A stretch of DNA of 64,000 nucleotides from Pandoraea eparura (GTDB taxonomy: Bacteria; Pseudomonadota; Gammaproteobacteria; Burkholderiales; Burkholderiaceae), in NCBI RefSeq assembly GCF_902459725.1, contig NZ_CABPSH010000005.1, forward strand, positions 62,001 to 126,000, in the 5' to 3' direction. The translations under genes were made by a program, and so were the position numbers. Under the pieces are notes generated by a model that searched no databases, was not told the DNA's origin, and was given only the letters and a program-made list of their open reading frames with translations. This document shows positions 53,395-64,000 of the stretch, in pieces. The first letter of the stretch is position 1, and every line of letters starts with the position of its first letter.

Positions 53395-54438
53395 ATGAAG
53401 AAGTCTGGTTTATCACCCTGGCTACTGGCCGCTGTCCGTGCGCTTGGCGCGCGAGGTGCGGCTACGGTAGCCATGGCTCGACGCGATTGGCGTCGCCTCG
53501 CATGGCACGGCGGTCGTGTTGGACTCTATACCTCCAGCGCGGTTGGCCTGGTTGCCGTGGTTGGCACGCTGGCGCTGTGGGCTCGACCGACGTGGCGCGC
53601 CGATCTGGCGTCGCAAGTCGGCCCGCTGCTCGAAGCAGCGACGGGCTCGGCCAATGCGGCCGCCCCAGGCGCCAACGGTGGTGCGCTCGCGCAGCAATCG
53701 CCGTCGGACGCGTCGATGATGGCGCAAGCCGCGCAGCACGTGCCGTCGGCAGCGGTGCTCGCGGCCTATATCCCGAACCAACGTGTGGCCGCCGATGCGC
53801 GCGCTACCAAGACGCTGGACTCGCGCGAGCAAATCGCCGTCGCCGACTATCTGGCACGTCGCTATCGCGTGGCCGGTGACGTCACGGGCAACCTCGTGCG
53901 CGCCGCGTACTCGACGGGCAAGGAAGTCGGCCTCGATCCGCTGCTGCTGCTGGCTGTGATGGCCATCGAATCGGGCTTCAACCCGTACGCCGAAAGTACC
54001 GTGGGTGCGCAGGGCCTCATGCAAGTGATGTCCAAGGTGCATCGCGACAAGCTGGAGTATTTCGGCGGTCCCGAGGCGGCACTGCATCCCATCGCCAACA
54101 TCAAGGTTGGCGCGTTGATCCTGAAGGAATGCATTGCCCGCGGCGGCTCGCTCGCCGGGGGGCTGCGCCGCTATGTCGGCTCGACGAGCGCGGGTGACGG
54201 CGGTTACGGCGCCAAGGTGCTGGCCGAGCGTGATCGTCTGCGCAGCGTCGCCATGGGGCACAAGGTCTCGCCGAACGCGCCGCAAGCGCCGGTCATCGTC
54301 AGCGCGGTCAAGCCGGTGGCAAAGCCGGTCTCGGCCGGCAAGTCGGGTGAAGCCGCGGATGCAGTGGCTACGCCGGCGGCATCGGTGGGCAAGGCAGCCG
54401 CCAAGTCGCTCGAAGCGGACGACAGCACTGCCGCCTGA
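53395..54438 (+). CDS. Membrane-anchored lytic transglycosylase (SLT domain)
   Basis: The 347-residue protein has an N-terminal membrane segment (about 43-63), a linker rich in Ala/Ser, and a transglycosylase SLT domain (about 145-290) with catalytic Glu192 in AIESGFNPYAES and the STVGAQGLMQVM block. It cleaves the glycan strand of peptidoglycan, leaving a 1,6-anhydro end. A 55-residue Ala/Pro-rich tail follows. The ATG at 53395 follows CCGGAGTACGTAGG; an upstream in-frame reading from 53317 lies in the structured leader. It could open the wall for assembly of envelope machines; no partner is adjacent. Confidence 0.9.
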   Translation: MKKSGLSPWLLAAVRALGARGAATVAMARRDWRRLAWHGGRVGLYTSSAVGLVAVVGTLALWARPTWRADLASQVGPLLEAATGSANAAAPGANGGALAQQSPSDASMMAQAAQHVPSAAVLAAYIPNQRVAADARATKTLDSREQIAVADYLARRYRVAGDVTGNLVRAAYSTGKEVGLDPLLLLAVMAIESGFNPYAESTVGAQGLMQVMSKVHRDKLEYFGGPEAALHPIANIKVGALILKECIARGGSLAGGLRRYVGSTSAGDGGYGAKVLAERDRLRSVAMGHKVSPNAPQAPVIVSAVKPVAKPVSAGKSGEAADAVATPAASVGKAAAKSLEADDSTAA

Positions 54439-54507
54439 TCGGCCATCGGCGGCGTGGTGTGCCCCGGCCGGCGCATCGCCCGCGTCGAATCATCGGCGCG
54501 CGATGGC

Positions 54508-54523
54508 CCTCTATATATAGAGG
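54508..54523. repeat. Perfect 16-base palindrome, AT-rich core
   Basis: CCTCTATATATAGAGG is an exact palindrome in the 181-base gap between convergent genes, 18 bases before the bidirectional terminator. It could be a protein site or a cruciform; no role is known. Confidence 0.6.
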
Positions 54524-54540
54524 CACCGCGCTGCCCAAAA

Positions 54541-54570
54541 AAAACCCATCGAAGCGATTCGATGGGTTTT
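54541..54570. terminator. Bidirectional terminator between transglycosylase and aminotransferase genes
   Basis: The stem AACCCATCGAA / TTCGATGGGTT with a GCGA loop is flanked by A residues on the left and T residues on the right, so it terminates both converging transcripts. Confidence 0.94.
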
Positions 54571-54619
54571 TTCTTTTTCCCGCGCTCGGCATACCGGGCG
54601 CGGCGGTGGCTCGGGTGTC

Positions 54620-55825
54620 TCAGCCGGTGGCGAACACCTTTCCGATCCGGTCCATCGCCTCGTGCAACTGCGCGAGCGAGGTGGCATACGACAACCGGAT
54701 GTAGCGACGCGGCTCGGCAAAACCGAAGTCGAGCCCCGGTACGAGCACGACGTCGGCTTGCTGCAGGAGGGACTGCGTGAGGCGGTCGCTGTCGGCTGCG
54801 TCCGGATGCGAGACGCCGGTGCAATCCGCATAGACGTAAAACGCGCCGTCAGGCATCACCGGCACCCGGAAGCCAAGGCGCTCAAGCGCGGGCACGATAT
54901 AGTCGCGTCGCTCGCGGAACGCGTTCTTGCGTGCCTCGAAGATCGCGAGCGTGTCCGGTTGGAAGCAGGCCGTCGCCGCATGTTGCGCCACGGCGGACGG
55001 GCAGATGAACAGATTCTGCGCGAGCTTCTCGAACGTCGCCACCAGCGACGGCGGCACGACCAGCCAACCGAGACGCCAGCCTGTCATGTTGAAGTACTTG
55101 GAGAAGCTGCTCACGACCAGCACATCTTCGCCGAACGACAACGCCGTGGTGGGTTGGCGGTCGTAGGACAGGCCTTGGTAGATCTCGTCGACGAGTGTGA
55201 AGCCGCCCCGTGCCCGCACGGTCTTGACGATGCGCGCCAGTTCGTCGGTCTCGATGGACGTGCCTGTCGGATTCGACGGCGAGGCGAGCAGCACGCCTTT
55301 CGTCGCCGGTCCCCAGTGGGATGCGATGCGCTCGGCCGTAAGCTGAAAGCGCTCCGCGGGGCCCGAGGGGATCAGCACGGGTTTGCCGTCGAATGTGGAG
55401 ACGAAATGACGATTGCACGGATAGCACGGATCCGGCATGAGCACTTCGTCGCCCACGCCGACCAGCGCGGCACAGGCCAACACGAGAGCTGCCGACGCGC
55501 CGGCCGTCACGACGATGCGCGATGGTTCGACTTCCACGCCGTAAAAGCTGCGGTAGTAGCCGGCGATGGCGTCGCGCAGGGCGGGGATGCCCATCGCGCC
55601 CGTATATTGGGTTCGTCCATCGCGCATAGCCTTCACGGCCGCCTCGATCACCGCCTCGGGCGCGGTGAAATCCGGCTCGCCGATGCCCATGTGGATCACG
55701 TGATGCCCGGCCTTCTCGCGCAGCGCGGCCTGCTTGGCCAGCTCCATCACGTGAAACGGGGCGATGTCGTCGACGCGTTGCGCCAGCGTCAGTGCGGCGG
55801 GGGCGAGGTCGGGCGTGCGATCCAT
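54620..55825 (-). CDS. PLP-dependent aminotransferase, class I/II
   Basis: The 401-residue protein has fold-type I features: Asn185 in SPSNPTG, Asp213 and Tyr216 in VDEIYQG, and the PLP-binding Lys243 in SSFSKYFNMTGWR. It transfers an amino group between an amino acid and a 2-keto acid in the cytoplasm. The overall form is that of the aspartate/aromatic aminotransferase-like group conserved next to nusB-ribH in Burkholderiales; exact specificity is unknown. The start at 55825 gives MDRTPDLAP; the gap to nusB is 149 bases. Confidence 0.9.
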   Translation of the reverse strand: MDRTPDLAPAALTLAQRVDDIAPFHVMELAKQAALREKAGHHVIHMGIGEPDFTAPEAVIEAAVKAMRDGRTQYTGAMGIPALRDAIAGYYRSFYGVEVEPSRIVVTAGASAALVLACAALVGVGDEVLMPDPCYPCNRHFVSTFDGKPVLIPSGPAERFQLTAERIASHWGPATKGVLLASPSNPTGTSIETDELARIVKTVRARGGFTLVDEIYQGLSYDRQPTTALSFGEDVLVVSSFSKYFNMTGWRLGWLVVPPSLVATFEKLAQNLFICPSAVAQHAATACFQPDTLAIFEARKNAFRERRDYIVPALERLGFRVPVMPDGAFYVYADCTGVSHPDAADSDRLTQSLLQQADVVLVPGLDFGFAEPRRYIRLSYATSLAQLHEAMDRIGKVFATG

Positions 55826-55974
55826 GATGTCGGGGGGAGACGGGAAGGAGTCAGGAAGCAGAGAGAGAGGAGCCGGGGCGGGTGCCACGGGGCCGGTCGC
55901 CCCGTTCCATGCGCTTGCGGCGCCGGCGGTAGCGTCAGGCCGGACGGCCTGCGATGCCGGGCACTTCGCTCACG

Positions 55975-56427
55975 TTACGCACTTTTGCCGCGGCTGCCAT
56001 TGCGATTCGCGGCGACTTCGTCTGGCCGCACTTCCGCGGAAAACTTGTCGAGAACGCCGTTCACGTAGCGGAAGCCTTCCACGCCGCCAAAGGTCTTGGC
56101 GAGTTCGACGGCCTCGTTGATGACCACGCGGTACGGAATGTCCAGGTGGTGAATCAGTTCGTAGGCACCGATGACCAGCACGGCATGCTCGACCGGCGAC
56201 AGCTCGGCGGCCGGGCGGTCCAGATAGGGCTGGAGTTGCTGCGACAAGGCGTCCGCCTCACGGATGCTGCCGTGCAGCAGGGCATCCAGGTGAGCACGGT
56301 CGGCCTTGTCGTAGCCTGGGGTGGTGCGCAGGTGCGCATCGATCTCACCCGCGTGGTCGCGCGAAAGCAGCCATTGATACAACCCTTGCAACGCAAATTC
56401 GCGCGCGCGGCGGCGAGCACTCTTCAT
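55975..56427 (-). CDS. nusB: Transcription antitermination factor NusB
   Basis: The 150-residue helical protein has the NusB N-terminal [17 protein letters not shown] (about 4-20) and the conserved [18 protein letters not shown] (about 98-115) with Gly-Val-Leu-Asp near 128. It binds boxA RNA with S10 (NusE) and supports rRNA transcription. Its ATG overlaps the ribH stop (TAATG), a conserved coupling. Confidence 0.95.
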   Translation of the reverse strand: MKSARRRAREFALQGLYQWLLSRDHAGEIDAHLRTTPGYDKADRAHLDALLHGSIREADALSQQLQPYLDRPAAELSPVEHAVLVIGAYELIHHLDIPYRVVINEAVELAKTFGGVEGFRYVNGVLDKFSAEVRPDEVAANRNGSRGKSA

Positions 56428-56954
56428 TACCGATCTTCCTCTTCTTCGTCTTCGTCTTCGTCTTCGTCTTCGTCCGATCCGTCGTCGCCACCGAGCATGT
56501 CGATGGCTTCGAGCAGATTGGCCATTTCCACCGCCACGCGGGCCGCATCGCGACCTTTTTCGGCGGCGCGCGCTTCGGCCTGTTCGTCGTTCTCGGTCGT
56601 GAGCACCGCATTGGCGATGGGGATACCGAAATCGAGACCGATGCGCGTAATGCCGGCGCCACTCTCGTTCGAGACCAGCTCAAAGTGATAGGTCTCGCCG
56701 CGGATGACCGCGCCGAGCGCGATCAGCGCGTCGAACTGGCCGCATTCGGCCATCTTCTGCAACGCCAGCGGAATTTCCAACGCGCCGGGCACCGTGACGA
56801 GCAACACATCGTCGCCATCGACGCCGAGGCGGTCGAGTTCGGCCACGGTGGCGGCACGCAATGCCGTGCAAACGGCGTCGTTGAATCGTGCTTGCACGAT
56901 GCCGATGCGCAGGCCTTCACCGTCGAGTTCGGGCTGGTATTGTCCGATGTCCAT
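56427..56954 (-). CDS. ribH: 6,7-dimethyl-8-ribityllumazine synthase RibH
   Basis: The 175-residue protein has VQARFN (about 20-25), the [10 protein letters not shown] phosphate loop (55-64) and catalytic His90 in GETYHFE. It condenses the ribitylamino-uracil with 3,4-dihydroxy-2-butanone 4-phosphate in riboflavin synthesis. A C-terminal tail (157-175) is almost entirely Asp/Glu and is coded by a tandem hexanucleotide repeat (56444-56473); it is not part of the lumazine synthase fold, which ends near residue 155. nusB follows with an overlapping start; ribBA precedes, separated by 131 bases. Confidence 0.95.
   Translation of the reverse strand: MDIGQYQPELDGEGLRIGIVQARFNDAVCTALRAATVAELDRLGVDGDDVLLVTVPGALEIPLALQKMAECGQFDALIALGAVIRGETYHFELVSNESGAGITRIGLDFGIPIANAVLTTENDEQAEARAAEKGRDAARVAVEMANLLEAIDMLGGDDGSDEDEDEDEDEEEEDR
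56444..56473. repeat. Five tandem CTTCGT units inside ribH
   Basis: Five perfect six-base units (plus strand CTTCGT) encode the Asp-Glu run near the C-terminus of RibH. A change of unit number would keep the frame and only alter the tail length. Confidence 0.92.
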
Positions 56955-57085
56955 GATGGGCTTCCTCTAAAAAAGTACCGTCCAGGCGGTGCGGCCAAGG
57001 TTGTGCCGGCATGCCCGAGACGGGCATGACTCGGCAGAATGATGCCCCGCTGCCGTCGGCGGGCGGGCCATCGATACAAGCATAC

Positions 57086-58207
57086 TCAGGCGGTCGGTGC
57101 GCCGGGCATCGGTTGGAAGCCGGTGACCTCCAGGCCATAACCTGCCATGTTGGGAATCTTGCGGGGGCTCGAGAGCACCCGCATTTTACCGACGCCCAGC
57201 TCGCGCAGGATTTGCGCGCCAACGCCGTGCGTGCGGAAGTCCACCGGGCGGCGCTTTGCGCGCGCCGCTTGCTCGGTTTCGTCGAGCGCTTCGAACTGAT
57301 TGAACAGGTGCTCGGGCGTCTCGACGCAGTTGAGCAGCACAACCACCCCCTTGCCCGCCTCGGCAATGGCTTGCATCGCGCCGGCGAGCGTCCACGAGTG
57401 GGTCGACACGCCGGTCTCGAGCAGGTCGAGCACCGAGAGCGGTTCGTGCACGCGCACGAGCGTTTCGTCGGCTGGGCTCGGCACGCCACGCACCAACGCC
57501 AGGTGCGGATTGCCGCTCGGCTTGTCGCGGTAGAGTGTGGCCTGGAAGGGGCCCCAGGCCGTTTGCATTTCGCGCGTGGCGACCGTCTCGATCATCGATT
57601 CGGTGCGGCTGCGGTAATGGATCAGATCGACGATCGTGCCGATCTTGATGTTGTGCTGCTCGGCGAACTCCAGCAACTGCGGCAGGCGTGCCATCGTGCC
57701 ATCGTCGTTCATGATCTCGCAGATGACGGCGGCGGGCGTGAGACCGGCCATCGCCGTCAGGTCGCAACCGGCTTCCGTGTGGCCGGCGCGCACCAGCACG
57801 CCGCCGGGCTGCGCCATGATCGGGAACACGTGACCCGGCTGCACGATGTCTTCCGGACGGGCGTCGCGGCCAATGGCCGTCTGCACCGTGTGGGCACGAT
57901 CTGCGGCTGAGATGCCCGTGGTCACGCCCTCGGCGGCTTCGATCGACAGCGTGAACGCGGTGCCGTACTGGGTGCCGTTGCGGTAGGTCATCAGCGGCAG
58001 GTTGAGCTGCTTGCAGCGCGCCTGCGTGAGCGTGAGACAAATCAGGCCGCGGCCGTACTTCGCCATGAAGTTGATGGCTTCAGGCGTCGCGAACTCGGCC
58101 GCCATGACCAGATCGCCTTCGTTTTCACGGTCTTCCTCATCGACGAGGACAACCATGCGGCCGGCCTTCAGCTCGGCAATGATTTCTTCTGTAGTGGCCA
58201 ACGGCAT
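57086..58207 (-). CDS. ribB: RibBA: 3,4-dihydroxy-2-butanone 4-phosphate synthase with degenerate RibA half
   Basis: The 373-residue protein has a full RibB domain (about 1-200) with DEEDRENEGD (23-32) and GHTEAGCDL (142-150), which make the four-carbon precursor from ribulose 5-phosphate. The C-terminal half (about 205-370) resembles GTP cyclohydrolase II, but where RibA has the zinc-binding Cys cluster after VRVHSEC, this reads VRVHEPLSVLDLL with no Cys, so cyclohydrolase activity is unlikely. Such RibBX-type proteins are known in proteobacteria that carry a separate ribA. The ATG at 58207 is preferred over a TTG at 58216. No FMN riboswitch was seen upstream. Confidence 0.93.
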   Translation of the reverse strand: MPLATTEEIIAELKAGRMVVLVDEEDRENEGDLVMAAEFATPEAINFMAKYGRGLICLTLTQARCKQLNLPLMTYRNGTQYGTAFTLSIEAAEGVTTGISAADRAHTVQTAIGRDARPEDIVQPGHVFPIMAQPGGVLVRAGHTEAGCDLTAMAGLTPAAVICEIMNDDGTMARLPQLLEFAEQHNIKIGTIVDLIHYRSRTESMIETVATREMQTAWGPFQATLYRDKPSGNPHLALVRGVPSPADETLVRVHEPLSVLDLLETGVSTHSWTLAGAMQAIAEAGKGVVVLLNCVETPEHLFNQFEALDETEQAARAKRRPVDFRTHGVGAQILRELGVGKMRVLSSPRKIPNMAGYGLEVTGFQPMPGAPTA

Positions 58208-58382
58208 AGCGGACAACGCGAGGCGGAATTTGGAAAGGCTCTATTCTACGCCAAGCCGGTGCCCGTCTGCGCCCGAATCTCGCAAGCGCGCGAATCCGGA
58301 TCGGGTGGGGCCCGTGATCCGCGTGACGTGCCAATCCGGACGACGTCGTGGGCCGCGGGTGCGCCTTGCCGCATGAGAGCAT

Positions 58383-58409
58383 GGGGACGCCACCGAAAGG
58401 TGCGTCCCC
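58383..58409 (-). repeat. Hairpin between livF and ribBA
   Basis: GGGGACG-C-CACC and GGTG-CGTCCCC pair around a GAAA loop with a single bulged base. It lies 52 bases after the livF stop on the minus strand and has no T tract. It may end the liv transcript imperfectly or stabilise its 3-prime end. Confidence 0.55.
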
Positions 58410-58460
58410 GTGTCTCATTTTGACGCCGAAGGCCCGTGCGCCTGGCCGCAGCGCGCCATG

Positions 58461-59162
58461 TCACGCGCCGAGATACGCGCGTTTGATGTCGTCGTTTGCG
58501 AGCAGATTCGCGGCCGAGTCGGCGAGCACGACGCGGCCGGTCTCGAGCACGTAACCGCGATCGGCCACGTGCAACGCCTTGTTCGCGTTTTGCTCCACCA
58601 GAAACACGGTGACACCTGCTTCGCGAATCGCACGAATGATGTCGAAGATCTGCGCGATCACGAGCGGCGCGAGGCCGAGCGTCGGTTCGTCGAGCAGCAG
58701 CAGGCGCGGACGGCTCATCAGCGCCCGCCCGATGGCCAGCATCTGCTGTTCGCCGCCCGACATCGTGCCGGCGCGTTGCTTGCCACGCTGCGCGAGTCTC
58801 GGGAACAGCTTGAAGACGTGGTCCATCCCGGCGTCGATCTGGTCCTTGGACGAGAAGAAGCCACCCATCTTCAGATTCTCGATGACGGTCAGACTCGGAA
58901 ACACCCGGCGGCCTTCCGGCGAAATCGCCAGTCCCATGCGCATGATGTCGTGCGTGGGACAGCCCGTGATGTCGCGACCTTCGAACAGGACACGCCCGCG
59001 CGATGCGCGCGGCGTGCCGCACACGGTCATCATCAACGTGGTCTTGCCGGCGCCGTTACTGCCGATGAGCGTCACGATCTCGCCCTGGTTCACCTCGATC
59101 GACACGCCCGAGAGCGCCTCGACGGCCCCGTAATGGGTATGGATCTGTTCAAGCTTCAGCAT
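58461..59162 (-). CDS. livF: Branched-chain amino acid ABC transporter ATPase LivF
   Basis: The 233-residue protein has Walker A GSNGAGKT (34-41), the signature SGGEQQM and Walker B LLLLDEPTLGL. LivF is the shorter of the two liv ATPases, and its ending AYLGA is typical. It hydrolyses ATP to drive uptake through LivH-LivM. The ATG overlaps the livG stop (TAATG). A longer in-frame reading to 59945 runs antiparallel to nothing known and overlaps livG in another frame, so it is not used. Confidence 0.93.
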   Translation of the reverse strand: MLKLEQIHTHYGAVEALSGVSIEVNQGEIVTLIGSNGAGKTTLMMTVCGTPRASRGRVLFEGRDITGCPTHDIMRMGLAISPEGRRVFPSLTVIENLKMGGFFSSKDQIDAGMDHVFKLFPRLAQRGKQRAGTMSGGEQQMLAIGRALMSRPRLLLLDEPTLGLAPLVIAQIFDIIRAIREAGVTVFLVEQNANKALHVADRGYVLETGRVVLADSAANLLANDDIKRAYLGA

Positions 59163-59925
59163 TATTCCTCCCCGAGGTAGGCCTTGATGACGCGCGGGTC
59201 GCGCCGCACCTCGTCGGGCTTGCCGGTCATGATCGGCTTGCCGTGTTCCATCACGAGAATTCGGTCCGACACCCCCATGACGAGACTCATATCGTGCTCG
59301 ATCAGCAGCACCGAGATGCCGAACTCGTGACGCAGGTTGTCGACGAGTTGCTGCAACTCGACCTTCTCTTGCGGATTGAGGCCGGCGGCCGGTTCGTCGA
59401 GCATGAGCAGACGCGGCTCGGTGATCATGCAGCGTGCGATTTCGAGACGCCGCTGATGGCCGTACGACAGCGTGCCGGCTTCGCGGTTGGCCACGGCCGT
59501 CAGGCCCAGCCGGTCGAGCCACGCCTTGGCGCGCTCGAGCGCCTGGCGTTCGGCGCGGCGGAACGCGCCTGTCGAGAACAGCCCTTGCAGGAAGCCGCCA
59601 TGCACCCGCAGGTGCTGCGCTACGAGCAGGTTCTCCACGACCGTCAACTGACGGAACAGGCGGATGTTCTGGAACGTGCGCACAAGACCGCGTCGCGCGA
59701 CCATGTGGCTCGGCAGGCCGGTGATATTCTCGCCATCGAGCGTGATCGCGCCGCCCGTGGGGCGATAGAAGCCGCCCACGCAATTGAAGACGGTCGTCTT
59801 GCCAGCGCCGTTCGGGCCGATGATGGCGAAGACTTCGTGCGAGCGGACGCCGAAATCGACGCCATCGACGGCCAGCAGGCCGCCGAAGCGCATCTGCAGG
59901 CCGGAGAGTTTCAACAGTTCTGCGC

Positions 59926-59929
<4 letters not shown>
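59162..59929 (-). CDS. livG: Branched-chain amino acid ABC transporter ATPase LivG
   Basis: The 255-residue protein has Walker A GPNGAGKT (38-45), a signature reading [13 protein letters not shown], which is the typical LivG variant, and Walker [13 protein letters not shown]. It pairs with LivF. The start overlaps the livM stop (ATGA), and the stop overlaps the livF start. Confidence 0.94.
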
Positions 59930-61200
<1,271 letters not shown>

Positions 61201-61208
61201 GGTCGACC

Positions 61209-62132
<924 letters not shown>

Positions 62133-62174
62133 GCGGGAAGCCTCGCGACGAGCGGGGGCCGAGCGCGAATGCAC

Positions 62175-62200
62175 GCCGCCCGCCGGGGACGGCGGGCGGC
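62175..62200 (-). repeat. GC-rich hairpin between livJ and livH
   Basis: A perfect ten-base stem GCCGCCCGCC / GGCGGGCGGC with a six-base loop lies between the livJ stop and livH start, with no T tract. Such hairpins often keep binding-protein mRNA more abundant than permease mRNA. Confidence 0.65.
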
Positions 62201-62235
62201 AGGGGGGATTCGCTGGCCGGTAAAGCGTCAGGGAA

Positions 62236-63348
62236 TCAGTTGGCGGCGGTCTTGGTGGCGTCCTTGTGCCAGGTGTACACCACGAACTTGAACGACTTCA
62301 GATCGCCAGCCGCGTCGTACGCCACCTTGCCGATCGGCGTATCGAACGTGTTCGCGTGCAGATACTTGGCCACCTTTTCCGAATCGGTGCTCTTCGCACC
62401 GGCAATGCTCTTGGCGATCAGTTGCACACCCGTGTAGGCGGGCATTTGGAACGGGCCGTTCGGATCGCGCTTGGCGGTGGCGAACGCCTTCACCAGCTTG
62501 GCGTTGGCCGGGTCCGCCGCGAAGTCGGCGGGCAGCGTCACAAGCATGCCTTCCGAGGCCGGGCCGGCAATCGCCGTCACGTCCTTGTTACCCACGCCTT
62601 CCGGCCCCATGAATGTGGCCTTCAGGCCTTGTTCGCGTGCCTGGCGCAGCAGCAGACCCATTTCCGGGTGATAGCCGCCGAAGTACACGAAGTCCACGCC
62701 CTGTGCCTTGAGCTTGGTGATGACGGCCGAGTAGTCGGCGTCGCCGGCATTGATGCCTTCGAACAGCACGACCGGGATCTTGGCGGCGTCGAGGTCCTTC
62801 TTCACCGAGGTGGCAATGCCCTGGCCGTACGACTGCTTGTCGTGGAGCACGGCCACTTTCTTCGGCTTGACCTTGTTGATGATGTACTGCGCGGCCGCCG
62901 GGCCTTGCTGGTCGTCACGGCCGATGGTGCGGAAGATGAAGTGACGCTTCTTGCCTTCGGTCAGTTGAGGGGCGGTCGCCGATGGCGTAATCATCACCAC
63001 GCCTTCGTTTTCATAGATGTCCGATGCCGGGATGGTGGAGCCCGAGCACACGTGACCAATCACGTACTTGATCTTCTGGCTGACGATCTTGTTGGCGACG
63101 GCGACGGCCTGCTTCGGCTCGCACGCGTCGTCCATCATCACGGCTTCCAGCTTGTTGCCGTTCACCCCGCCGGCCGCATTGATTTCTTCGATGGCGGTCA
63201 GCGCACCGGCCTTGACCATGTCGCCATATTGGGCAACCGAGCCGCTGAACGGTCCGGCGATGGCGATCTTGACGGTCTCGGCGTTGGCAGCCGTGCCGAG
63301 CACGGCAAGGGCGGCGGCGACGAACAGGGATTTGTGACGGAACTGCAT
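62236..63348 (-). CDS. livJ: Branched-chain amino acid-binding protein LivJ/LivK
   Basis: The 370-residue protein has a signal peptide (about 1-23, ending ANA-E), then KIAIAGPFSGSVAQYGDMVKAG and the VIGHVCSGSTIPASDIYE segment with the ligand-binding Ser/Thr residues of Leu/Ile/Val-binding proteins. It delivers branched-chain amino acids in the periplasm to LivHMGF. The ATG at 63348 is preferred over 63357 since AAGGAG at about 63358-63363 then has proper spacing. Confidence 0.93.
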   Translation of the reverse strand: MQFRHKSLFVAAALAVLGTAANAETVKIAIAGPFSGSVAQYGDMVKAGALTAIEEINAAGGVNGNKLEAVMMDDACEPKQAVAVANKIVSQKIKYVIGHVCSGSTIPASDIYENEGVVMITPSATAPQLTEGKKRHFIFRTIGRDDQQGPAAAQYIINKVKPKKVAVLHDKQSYGQGIATSVKKDLDAAKIPVVLFEGINAGDADYSAVITKLKAQGVDFVYFGGYHPEMGLLLRQAREQGLKATFMGPEGVGNKDVTAIAGPASEGMLVTLPADFAADPANAKLVKAFATAKRDPNGPFQMPAYTGVQLIAKSIAGAKSTDSEKVAKYLHANTFDTPIGKVAYDAAGDLKSFKFVVYTWHKDATKTAAN

Positions 63349-63773
63349 CGTGGACATCTCCTTGATTTGTATTTTTTGAACACCCGGACGTGCGGTGCGC
63401 TGGATCGACGGTAAAACCCGGTCGGTCTTGGCTCACTCCTGCCGCAGGCGACAGAAACGATGCGTCATAGTAGCGTAATCCATCATTAAATTGGTACAAC
63501 TATCCAATGGTGTCGATAAACCTGCATGAATAAAGCGTTTCGAAGGCGTTGGATGATAAAAATAAGAGTCGTCACAGCAATGCTGCGTAGTACTACGTAG
63601 ATTGCAGGATGAATAAATCGGAGGTGAATCGACAAGGCGGGGACGGGTCGGCGCCAACGGCCAAGGTGGAGGACGATGTCGGAACAGGACATTTTGGAGG
63701 CAATTCGCTCGTCATTGACATTCAATCCGGACGGTTTGCCTCCGATCTCGGGTAGGCCGGATCGACCGAAGCG
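63349..63773. promoter_or_regulatory. Upstream region of livJ
   Basis: No gene is supported in these 425 bases. The AT-rich part contains an inverted repeat ATTGG-9 bases-CCAAT (63490-63508) and a perfect 12-base palindrome CGTAGTACTACG (63586-63597), both possible operators for the liv operon. A 38-codon reading frame at 63676 is not accepted as a gene. Confidence 0.45.
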
Positions 63774-64000
63774 CTACATCGCCAAGACGTGACGCCGATT
63801 GCGCGAGCGTCGAATGAGCGCGAGAAAGGCGTTGAGAATCGGGGAATCGTCGTCGTGCCGGTACATGCAGTTCAGTTCGATGGCGCGCAGATGCCGCGAT
63901 TTCAGTGGCCGATACACCACGCCGGGCAACCGCAGGTTCGCCGCCGACTCCGTCGTCACGCAGACGCCAAAGCGGCTCGCGACCAGCGCGATCGACGTCA
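63774..64000 (-). CDS. LysR-family regulator, C-terminal part (cut by window edge)
   Basis: About 75 residues are visible, open to the right edge. The segment ASRFGVCVTTESAANLRLPG followed by VVYRPL matches the end of the effector domain of LysR regulators of the BenM/CatM type, in which a Gly-Val-hydrophobic-x-Pro-x-x strand is followed by a short C-terminal helix. The DNA-binding part lies outside the window, so targets cannot be judged. Confidence 0.8.
   Translation of the reverse strand, partial: TSIALVASRFGVCVTTESAANLRLPGVVYRPLKSRHLRAIELNCMYRHDDDSPILNAFLALIRRSRNRRHVLAM

Noticed and set aside
58208-58460. Search for an FMN riboswitch before ribBA
   Set aside because: The conserved RFN sequence blocks are not present on the minus strand; only a GC-rich hairpin is seen.
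63676-63792. 38-codon plus-strand reading frame with an AAGGTGGAGG site upstream
   Set aside because: The ribosome site is good, but the frame overlaps the end of the minus-strand LysR gene, has no recognisable family and no conservation evidence.

Overview
The window is high-GC DNA that reads as a chromosome segment of a beta-proteobacterium of the order Burkholderiales, probably Burkholderiaceae (Pandoraea or Burkholderia-like). This is an inference from gene order (aminotransferase, nusB, ribH, ribBA; livJHMGF; metNIQ) and protein style. No rRNA, tRNA, CRISPR array or insertion sequence was recognised.

Positions 1-18989 carry most of a second, lateral-type (Flag-2 / fla2-like) flagellar system on the plus strand: fliJ (cut by the window edge), fliD, fliS, a fliT-like gene, fliK, fliA (lafS), motA and motB (lafT, lafU), flgM, flgN, then after a 250-base regulatory gap flgBCDEFGHIJKL, a lafW-like gene and the flagellin gene, closed by a clear terminator. 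The remaining export and switch genes, flhA-flhB-fliR-fliQ-fliP-fliN-fliM, lie on the minus strand at 29039-35620, and fliE is divergent at 35836. fliF, fliG, fliH, fliI, flgA and a lafK-type activator are not here; the first four would be expected left of the window.

Between the two flagellar blocks sits a catabolic locus (19064-28916): a split transketolase, a short-chain dehydrogenase, a TRAP transporter (DctP plus fused DctQM), a full-length transketolase and a D-2-hydroxyacid dehydrogenase in one minus-strand operon, with a divergent LysR regulator. It looks like an uptake and two-carbon ketol-transfer pathway for an unknown sugar-like or sugar-acid substrate, and is the best candidate here for an undescribed pathway.

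Positions 36258-43952 hold a LysR regulator, a soluble methyl-accepting chemotaxis protein, and an envelope and stress cluster: a Pro/Tyr-rich exported protein, an entericidin-like lipoprotein, a CsbD protein, a CHASE3-type histidine kinase, two tandem DUF1328 membrane peptides, a NarL-type regulator and a receiver-only protein.

Positions 44111-64000 are mostly housekeeping: methionine ABC transporter metNIQ, an EAL-CBS-GGDEF protein, an amino acid permease, UbiD decarboxylase, a lytic transglycosylase behind a long structured leader, an aminotransferase, nusB-ribH-ribBA (with a degenerate RibA half and a repeat-encoded acidic tail on RibH), the branched-chain amino acid transporter livJHMGF, and the 3-prime part of another LysR gene at the right edge.
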